Shown one piece after another: positions 14,027 to 18,721 of a stretch of DNA of 18,721 nt (position 1 is its first letter; each line of letters opens with the position of its first letter). The position numbers and the translations under genes were made by a program. The stretch covers positions 1-18,721 of the forward strand of contig JAFZPS010000015.1 of NCBI GenBank assembly GCA_017550205.1. Direction: 5' to 3'. The DNA is from Bacilli bacterium (GTDB lineage: Bacteria > Bacillota_I > Bacilli_A > RF39 > UBA660). The notes below the pieces were generated by a model that searched no databases, was not told the origin of the DNA, and worked only from the letters and a program-made list of their open reading frames with translations.

Positions 14027-15166
14027 TTAATGCTTTACTTTTACGTGTAAGCTATCTCCTTCTATATTAAGATCATTTAATACTTCTACATCTGAATCAT
14101 GTTCCATTACTCTATAAACTAAACTAATTAATTCATCTGTTTTTAAATGACTAATATAATCTTGTTTTTCATATACATGATCATACCATTTCTTACAATT
14201 TTCATAATTATATCGGCATCTCGCTTCATTTGGATATTCTTTTATACTCTCTTTAGCTTTGGCAAAATCTTCTTCTGCTTTTTTTGAAAGTAACTCATGA
14301 TATTCATAAGATAAAACTTGCATACCAGGAACAATAACATTTTCTATATTATGATCTTTTAAATACTCAATGAATAAGAGTAATGCATATACCTTACTAG
14401 GAGCTACATTTATATTTTCTTTACCTTGATTTAACTTATATAATTCTCTTTGAATAGTTTTACTTTTTGAACCTAAACCATTTTGTACTGCATAAATATA
14501 ACATGTATTATTATCATCTATATCATATAATACTGCTGGAAGATCATATTCTTCTTGATTATTTCTTATAATAAAACACATTTTTCTTGTAGATTCATCA
14601 AAATTTACATTAATAGCTGTTCTCATAGATACATCATAACCATTAAAACTACTTACTTTTAATCCACGACCCCAACTATTTAAATTAGGAAAACGAACAT
14701 CTAAAACATTATTTCTAGTAAATTGTTCTTGTCTTTCTAAGAATAATTCAACATTATCTACATCACTAACACCCATTCTAAGCCATATATATTTCATTAA
14801 ATTAATAGCTATTGGTCTACCTTCTCTATGATTACCATAATATGCATTTAACCAAACAAGGTTATTTACAATATTAGTTAAAGCCGTAAAAAATCTATTA
14901 GCATCATGTACTTTTATTTGTAAACCTTTATTATTATTTTGTAATGCAAACCATAAATCTTTTTTAGTAATATTAGGAGTATAATAACCTTCTTTAATAA
15001 ATGGATTACTAAAAACATCATGAAATATTTTTAAAGCATCATACCCAAATATAAAATTAATATTAGGAACGTCTTTTATATATTCATTAGTAGGATCATC
15101 TTTTACATCATAAATGGTTCTTGTTAAAAACAATTCAACAATTTCTTTAAAATCTACTTTCCCCAT
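14027..15166 (-). CDS. Uncharacterised 379-residue protein
   Basis: No family recognised. It has no signal peptide and no membrane helix. It is rich in Asn, Tyr and charged residues. Segments that may help a search are NFIFGYDALKIFHDVF, GYDVSMRTAINVNFDES, YIYAVQNGLGSKSK with the following KTIQRELYKLNQGKENI, PSKVYALLLFIEYLKDH, and a Cys-containing motif ARCRYNYENCKKWYDH. The chosen ATG (15164-15166) has GGGAG eight bases upstream. The frame is open 19 codons further, but that extension crosses the promoter and -10 box at 15195-15223 and is not credible. The start region carries an 8-bp inverted repeat (15164-15191). It has no own terminator, so some transcripts may run into the 70-residue gene. 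Confidence 0.72.
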   Translation of the reverse strand: MGKVDFKEIVELFLTRTIYDVKDDPTNEYIKDVPNINFIFGYDALKIFHDVFSNPFIKEGYYTPNITKKDLWFALQNNNKGLQIKVHDANRFFTALTNIVNNLVWLNAYYGNHREGRPIAINLMKYIWLRMGVSDVDNVELFLERQEQFTRNNVLDVRFPNLNSWGRGLKVSSFNGYDVSMRTAINVNFDESTRKMCFIIRNNQEEYDLPAVLYDIDDNNTCYIYAVQNGLGSKSKTIQRELYKLNQGKENINVAPSKVYALLLFIEYLKDHNIENVIVPGMQVLSYEYHELLSKKAEEDFAKAKESIKEYPNEARCRYNYENCKKWYDHVYEKQDYISHLKTDELISLVYRVMEHDSDVEVLNDLNIEGDSLHVKVKH

Positions 15167-15191
15167 CACAATTACTCCCTTTTTTGTGATG
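15164..15191 (-). promoter_or_regulatory. Inverted repeat enclosing the ribosome site and start codon of the 379-residue gene
   Basis: CATCACAA (15164-15171) and TTGTGATG (15184-15191) are perfect 8-base complements with 12 bases between. In RNA the loop holds GGGAG and the AUG is the last three bases of the 3' arm. On DNA the repeat starts just after the -10 box and covers the predicted +1. It can act as a repressor operator or, if transcription starts at its outer edge, as a hairpin that hides the start codon. Confidence 0.55.
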
Positions 15192-15194
15192 CAT

Positions 15195-15223
15195 ATTATA
15201 CCAAAAATTATATAAAAAGTCAA
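15195..15223 (-). promoter_or_regulatory. Near-consensus promoter of the 379-residue gene
   Basis: On the minus strand TTGACT (15218-15223), a 17-base spacer and TATAAT (15195-15200). The -35 overlaps the T tract of the lipoprotein gene's terminator. Confidence 0.8.
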
Positions 15224-15249
15224 AAAAAAAGGAACTATTTAACTAGTTC
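15222..15249 (-). terminator. Intrinsic terminator of the lipoprotein gene
   Basis: Stem GAACTA (15232-15237) / TAGTTC (15244-15249), loop of 6, then nine T on the minus strand (15222-15230). The stop codon is in the second arm. Confidence 0.82.
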
Positions 15250-15741
15250 ACAAGTAGTTCCTAATTTCTTAGCAAAAGCTAACCACTTACTTACACTAGG
15301 AACTTTATTTACAAATATATTATCTTCTTCCCCTTCTATTTCAATCAACTTATCAATATCAATACTATCATAATTAATATTCATAATACTAGTTACTGTA
15401 GTATCTCCCCTAATAATTTCAGTATCATAATTAGCTAATCTTCTATAATTAGCATGAATACTTTTATAAGCCTCTTCATAAGTATCTAAAATATTTTCAT
15501 CAGCACTTATTATTTCTTCTCTAGATTTTAATAAATTTAAAACATCACCAGTATAATATATATCATATTCTAATTTAGCTTCTCCACCTTGTAGGGAACC
15601 ATTTCTAGTACAATGTTTATGTTCCATTTTAGAAGTATTAATACTTTCTCCATCTATAATTACTTCTCTATTTTTTGAATCACAACCACATAATAAAAAT
15701 AATATAAAAAATAAAGTAATAATTAAACATATTTTTCTCAT
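15235..15741 (-). CDS. Small lipoprotein, possibly YehR/DUF1307-like
   Basis: 168 residues. The N terminus MRKICLIITLFFILFLLCGC is a lipoprotein signal: two basic residues, a hydrophobic core and a lipobox LCGC with the lipidated Cys at 20. The mature part is acidic, begins with a polar linker, and has the segment KLEYDIYYTGDVLNLLKSRE followed by an extended helix and a C-terminal VSKWLAFAKKLGTTCE, with two further Cys (43 and 165) that could pair. The strand-helix pattern is reminiscent of YehR-type DUF1307 lipoproteins, but I am not sure. GGTGAT precedes the ATG. It would sit on the outer face of the cytoplasmic membrane. Confidence 0.78.
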   Translation of the reverse strand: MRKICLIITLFFILFLLCGCDSKNREVIIDGESINTSKMEHKHCTRNGSLQGGEAKLEYDIYYTGDVLNLLKSREEIISADENILDTYEEAYKSIHANYRRLANYDTEIIRGDTTVTSIMNINYDSIDIDKLIEIEGEEDNIFVNKVPSVSKWLAFAKKLGTTCELVK

Positions 15742-15756
15742 AAAATCACCAATTAA

Positions 15757-15765
15757 ATTATAACA
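15757..15765 (-). promoter_or_regulatory. Extended -10 promoter for the lipoprotein gene
   Basis: TGTTATAAT on the minus strand, 15 bases before the ATG and directly after the T tract of the preceding terminator. The leader would be only a few bases plus the ribosome site. Confidence 0.5.
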
Positions 15766-15766
15766 T

Positions 15767-15792
15767 AAAAAAAGGTTTACTGTTAAATAAAC
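15767..15792 (-). terminator. Weak intrinsic terminator of the alpha/beta hydrolase gene
   Basis: A 5-bp stem GTTTA (15775-15779) / TAAAC (15788-15792) with an 8-base loop containing the stop codon, then seven T on the minus strand. The short stem suggests some read-through. Confidence 0.5.
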
Positions 15793-16571
15793 TTATTAAC
15801 AACAGTAAATACCTCATTAGATAATTCTTTATCCATATCATTTAAAAAACCATGTGCTGAGAAAGGTACATCCACACATTCAATTTTCTCAGAATCACCA
15901 ACATATTTTTTAACATCATCTATCAACATATCAATATTACCAACTAATATTAACATTTTATCTAATTTATCATCATCTAAAACAATTTTAGAATCGGCAT
16001 CATATTTATTAAAATATTTATTTATTCTTTCAATTAACCCTATATTAAAATCTTCATTCTTCATATCTTTTTTAGTATACTTAGTACCTAATACTGGATA
16101 GAATAATAATCTTTTTCTAATAGGAATATTCTTTATTAAAGAAGTTATATGACAACCAGTAGAATCACTCATAAGAATAATATTATCTTCTCTAATACTA
16201 TTAATAATTAATTTATCATATAAATACATAATACAATTCTTAATTTCATTAACTATTATCCCATAACTACCTTTTATATCATCATATTCAATAGCTATAA
16301 CTAAACTATTAGTTTTAATTGAAAAATTCTTACAAATATCGGAATACTTTTCAATACAATTTGTTACTTCACCATTACCATGTACATATATAATTACTTT
16401 ATCTATATTAGTAACTTGTTTAGGATAAAATACTCTTACAGGTAAAATATCATCTTCCATTATAATCTTATAATCACTAATATTTTTCTTTGATATAGTA
16501 GGATGAAGTATTTCATTTACTGTACGAAATAATTTATATTTAATTTCTTTATCAAATTCATTATTTATCAT
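15783..16571 (-). CDS. Alpha/beta hydrolase (esterase/lipase-like)
   Basis: 262 residues, no signal peptide. The oxyanion motif HGNG (64-67, IYVHGNGEVTN) resembles the HGGG of hormone-sensitive-lipase-type esterases. The nucleophile elbow is SDSTG with Ser 137, a variant of GxSxG in which the first Gly is Ser. Asp 214 (GNIDML) and His 240 (SAHGF) are well placed to complete the triad. It is probably a cytoplasmic carboxylesterase; the substrate is unknown. AGGTGAT precedes the ATG. It follows the two PlsC-type acyltransferases on the same strand but has its own extended -10 promoter and a terminator before it, so co-expression with them is not required. Confidence 0.77.
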   Translation of the reverse strand: MINNEFDKEIKYKLFRTVNEILHPTISKKNISDYKIIMEDDILPVRVFYPKQVTNIDKVIIYVHGNGEVTNCIEKYSDICKNFSIKTNSLVIAIEYDDIKGSYGIIVNEIKNCIMYLYDKLIINSIREDNIILMSDSTGCHITSLIKNIPIRKRLLFYPVLGTKYTKKDMKNEDFNIGLIERINKYFNKYDADSKIVLDDDKLDKMLILVGNIDMLIDDVKKYVGDSEKIECVDVPFSAHGFLNDMDKELSNEVFTVVNKFI

Positions 16572-16587
16572 GAAATCACCTATTAAA

Positions 16588-16596
16588 ATAATATCA
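16588..16596 (-). promoter_or_regulatory. Extended -10 promoter for the hydrolase gene
   Basis: TGATATTAT on the minus strand, directly after the T tract of the preceding terminator; no clear -35. Confidence 0.42.
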
Positions 16597-16597
16597 T

Positions 16598-16628
16598 AAA
16601 AAAATAAGCCTATATATAATAAGCTTAT
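16598..16628 (-). terminator. Intrinsic terminator of the PlsC pair
   Basis: Stem ATAAGC (16604-16609) / GCTTAT (16623-16628), extendable by a G-U pair, loop about 13, and a T run on the minus strand. It lies 14 bases beyond the stop of the second acyltransferase. Confidence 0.65.
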
Positions 16629-16641
16629 CTATTTGACATTA

Positions 16642-17451
16642 TTAGTCACTTTTTTCATTAATTTCTCTTAATAATCTTTTTATTTCATTATCTAATCTTT
16701 TATTTGATTCTTCTAAATCATCACTTACTTTAAAAGGTTCTCCTATTTTTACTTTTAAGTTTTTACCTCTAAACTTATATTCTCCTCCTATAGCATATGG
16801 AATAATATAAGCATTAGTCTTATGAGCCATACTAACTGCACCAAACTTTAATGGTAATAGTATATGATCATAATAATCATCTATAGTAATTATTCCTCCA
16901 TTTATTAATTCATGTAAGTATTTATCTACATTAAATATATTATTAAGATAATCTAATTCAGAAATAGTACCATTATTCATTAATTCTTCTAAGTATAAAA
17001 CTAATGATGTTTTATTCTTTTTTATTTTTTTATAGAATTTTTTATAACTCATCTCAAAGAAATATTTATTATATATTTCCTTAGCTTTCTCTTCTTTTAT
17101 TCCATTTCTAGTACCTTCAGGAAATATTCCTAGAGCATGACCTTCATTTAATACTTGAATTGCAGCTTCTTTAGCATTCTCATCTTTCTTTTTTCTATCC
17201 ACTGGAATACATCCAACAAATCTAAAGAACCAAGCTACTTTTTTATCATCAAAGTATTCTTTTTTAGCCATATAATGTAATTTTCTTTTAGTATAAACAA
17301 TTACATTACATTGGTCCATTATATGTATATGATTACCAGCTAAAATAATTGGACCCTCTTCTAATATATTTTCTTTTCCAATAACTTGAGGTCTATACCA
17401 AAACTTATATATGGGAGATAAAATAGCTCTCATTATTCTAAATCCATTCAT
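16642..17451 (-). CDS. plsC: PlsC-type 1-acylglycerol-3-phosphate acyltransferase with an internal insertion
   Basis: Transfers an acyl chain to lysophosphatidic acid in phospholipid synthesis, at the membrane surface. 269 residues. Block I is NHIHIMD (40-46, the NHx4D catalytic motif), then GCIPVDRK (80-87), and block III FPEGTRN (110-116). Between block III and the following LPLKFGAV strand (199-206) there are about 80 extra residues (117-197), Lys-rich and helix-forming in appearance; the adjacent paralogue has about 7 here. The ATG overlaps the stop of the upstream paralogue by 4 bases (ATGA), and AGGAGA lies eight bases upstream, so the two are probably translationally coupled. Substrate preference between the two copies cannot be told. 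Confidence 0.88.
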   Translation of the reverse strand: MNGFRIMRAILSPIYKFWYRPQVIGKENILEEGPIILAGNHIHIMDQCNVIVYTKRKLHYMAKKEYFDDKKVAWFFRFVGCIPVDRKKKDENAKEAAIQVLNEGHALGIFPEGTRNGIKEEKAKEIYNKYFFEMSYKKFYKKIKKNKTSLVLYLEELMNNGTISELDYLNNIFNVDKYLHELINGGIITIDDYYDHILLPLKFGAVSMAHKTNAYIIPYAIGGEYKFRGKNLKVKIGEPFKVSDDLEESNKRLDNEIKRLLREINEKSD

Positions 17452-18023
17452 TTTCTATTCTCCTTTAACTTAGATTCAACTATATCCATAAGTCTTTTAT
17501 TTTCTTTTTCTAAATCTTCACCAATACTAATAGGTTTTAAAAATTCTATTCTTACACTTTTACCGAAAGCTCTATATTTACCAGTAATTATAAATGGCAC
17601 TATTTTACTATTAGTATCATGACTCATCTTAACAGCACCTATTTTAAAAGGCATTATTATATCTTTAGTTCTATTAATAGTACCTTCAGGAAATATTCCA
17701 ATACATAAATCTTTATTCAAGAACTCTTCAGAACTACTTAAAGCATTCTTATCATGTATTTTTCTATTAACTGGTACACAACCCATACCTTTAACAATAA
17801 ACTTAGTAATTCCATGGAATAACTCTTCCTTAGCTAAAAAATGGATTTGCCTTTTTTGTACACCAACTAAAGTAACTGGATCTAACCATTTAGTATGATT
17901 ACCAGCTAGTACTACTCTACCATTTTTAGGAATATTCTCAAGTCCTATAACTTTAGGATGAAATAATAATTTTATTATAAATGAAACAAATGGTCTTACA
18001 ACTTTATAAAACTTTGTATCCAT
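17448..18023 (-). CDS. plsC: PlsC-type 1-acylglycerol-3-phosphate acyltransferase
   Basis: 191 residues, the compact standard form. Motifs: NHTKWLD (42-48), GCVPVNRK (81-88), FPEGT (111-115) followed shortly by MPFKIGAVKMSH, and a PFIITGKY strand. The hydrophobic N terminus (PFVSFIIKLLF) may dip into the membrane. It shares the same layout as the downstream copy, so the pair is a tandem duplication that has since diverged. The frame is open 9 codons further upstream, but GGTGAT (18027-18032) stands three bases before the ATG at 18021-18023, which fixes the start. It ends with TGA, showing that TGA is a stop in this organism. A TATAAT at 18039-18044 may be its promoter. Confidence 0.88.
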   Translation of the reverse strand: MDTKFYKVVRPFVSFIIKLLFHPKVIGLENIPKNGRVVLAGNHTKWLDPVTLVGVQKRQIHFLAKEELFHGITKFIVKGMGCVPVNRKIHDKNALSSSEEFLNKDLCIGIFPEGTINRTKDIIMPFKIGAVKMSHDTNSKIVPFIITGKYRAFGKSVRIEFLKPISIGEDLEKENKRLMDIVESKLKENRK

Positions 18024-18038
18024 ATAATCACCAATATA

Positions 18039-18044
18039 ATTATA
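18039..18044 (-). promoter_or_regulatory. Possible -10 box of the PlsC pair
   Basis: TATAAT on the minus strand, 15 bases before the ATG and just after the T tract of the preceding terminator; no clear -35. Confidence 0.4.
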
Positions 18045-18048
18045 CAAC

Positions 18049-18076
18049 AAAAAAAAGATAAAGACTACTTTATCTT
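18049..18076 (-). terminator. Intrinsic terminator of the NUDIX regulator gene
   Basis: Perfect 9-bp stem AAGATAAAG (18055-18063) / CTTTATCTT (18068-18076), 4-base loop holding part of the stop codon, and a T run on the minus strand. Confidence 0.88.
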
Positions 18077-18721
18077 ATATTTAAATAGAAATGATGGTCT
18101 ATGTCCTTCTCCAGTCTTCATCTTAGTAGTTTTCTCTACTTTATTAGCAATAATTCTTCTAAATGCTGGATCAAGTAATTTCTTATTTAGAATTACTTCA
18201 TAAACTTGTTGTAACTCACCTAAAGTAAAATACTCAGGCATCATATTAAATACTATATCAGTATAATTAACTTTATTTCTAATTCTTTCTATACCAGCTA
18301 GTATTACATGATCATGATCAAATGCAATATCTTTATTTTCTTTAGTTACATAATCATATCTATCAGTAGTCTTTTCTCTTAATTCTTTCTTTATTTTGAA
18401 ATCAATAATTTCTTCTCCATTACTTAAAGTAATAGAAACTAACTTATCTTTTTCTTCACACTTAATAATATCAAACCAAGAAGCATTTTTAACTATTTCA
18501 GTTAATTGTTCTTTATCAATTAAAGCTACATAAGAAGTAGATACTACTCTCATACGAGGATCTCTATCTACTCTATCAAATGTATATAATTGTTCAAGAT
18601 AAATATCTGATAAATTTGTTTCTCTTTTAAGTACTCTTCGAGCACATTCTTCTAAAGTTTCAGTTTTAGGATCTAAGAATCCTCCAGGTAAACACCATTT
18701 ATCTTTATAAGGATAATCATC
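18065..18721 (-). CDS. NUDIX-domain regulator, NrtR-like (5' end beyond the window)
   Basis: The frame runs off the right edge, so the gene is partial; 218 residues are visible. An internal Met at 18553 is not the start, because upstream codons encode a NUDIX region: WCLPGGF, then DPKTETLEECARRVLKRETN. Against the consensus GX5EX7REUXEEXGU the REUXEE helix reads RVLKRE, so two of the conserved Glu are replaced (by Val and Arg), which argues against hydrolase activity. The C-terminal part (MPEYFTLGELQQVYEVIL, then LDPAFRRII and EGHRPSFLFKYK) fits the winged helix of NrtR-type regulators, which bind ADP-ribose and control NAD or pentose genes. Which genes it controls is not visible here. The identity as a NUDIX/winged-helix fusion is firm; the NrtR subtype is inference. 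Confidence 0.82.
   Translation of the reverse strand, partial: DDYPYKDKWCLPGGFLDPKTETLEECARRVLKRETNLSDIYLEQLYTFDRVDRDPRMRVVSTSYVALIDKEQLTEIVKNASWFDIIKCEEKDKLVSITLSNGEEIIDFKIKKELREKTTDRYDYVTKENKDIAFDHDHVILAGIERIRNKVNYTDIVFNMMPEYFTLGELQQVYEVILNKKLLDPAFRRIIANKVEKTTKMKTGEGHRPSFLFKYKIK

Noticed and set aside
1..18721. Mycoplasma genetic code (TGA as Trp)
   Set aside because: Trp is written TGG in conserved proteins and TGA ends the PlsC frame at 17448-17450.
1..18721. CRISPR array, insertion sequence, prophage or defence island
   Set aside because: No spaced direct repeats, transposase, integrase, phage structural genes or recognisable defence effectors were seen.

Overview
The window looks like chromosome of an uncultured, very AT-rich low-GC Gram-positive bacterium (Bacillota, class Bacilli or a walled relative of the Mycoplasmatota). 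The reasons are the strong A/T codon bias, Bacillus-like gene content (FtsW, a SirA-like protein next to transketolase, lipoprotein, NodB deacetylase), AGGAGG/GGTGAT ribosome sites, and a TGA stop with TGG for Trp, which points to the standard bacterial code and not the Mycoplasma code. The exact taxon is inference.

Layout. At the left is a plus-strand membrane-anchored polysaccharide deacetylase, broken near its start by one frameshift (14-1653). It carries a degenerate copy of the start and end of its own catalytic domain. It converges on a minus-strand block: cation P-type ATPase (5257-7869), transketolase (3232-5208), SirA-like protein (2782-3186) and FtsW (1662-2741), with no clear terminator between them. 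Upstream of that block are single minus-strand genes: a ClpX-like AAA+ protein with an unrecognised N-terminal domain (7940-9580), an XRE / P-loop ATPase / CYTH three-domain fusion (9637-10977) and an SDR oxidoreductase (11074-11832). Next come a decayed or mis-sequenced small gene (11931-12164), a DUF4097-like repeat protein and tRNA-Thr(CGU).

The right half has one plus-strand gene, a glycerophosphodiester phosphodiesterase (13061-13729). The rest is minus strand: a 70-residue unknown protein, a 379-residue unknown protein whose start region holds an 8-bp inverted repeat, a lipoprotein, an alpha/beta hydrolase, two overlapping PlsC-type acyltransferases (the second with an insertion of about 80 residues), and a NUDIX/winged-helix regulator cut by the right edge. 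The PlsC pair, the hydrolase and the phosphodiesterase share a lipid theme. FtsW and the deacetylase concern the wall.

Transcription signals are unusually legible. Many genes end with the stop codon inside the terminator hairpin. Many promoters are extended -10 type (TGnTATAAT), and several start within a few bases of the preceding terminator. In six minus-strand genes the longest open frame over-extends upstream through the promoter or Shine-Dalgarno sequence, and the start given here is the one placed by the ribosome site. No CRISPR array, insertion sequence, prophage or complete defence system was seen.
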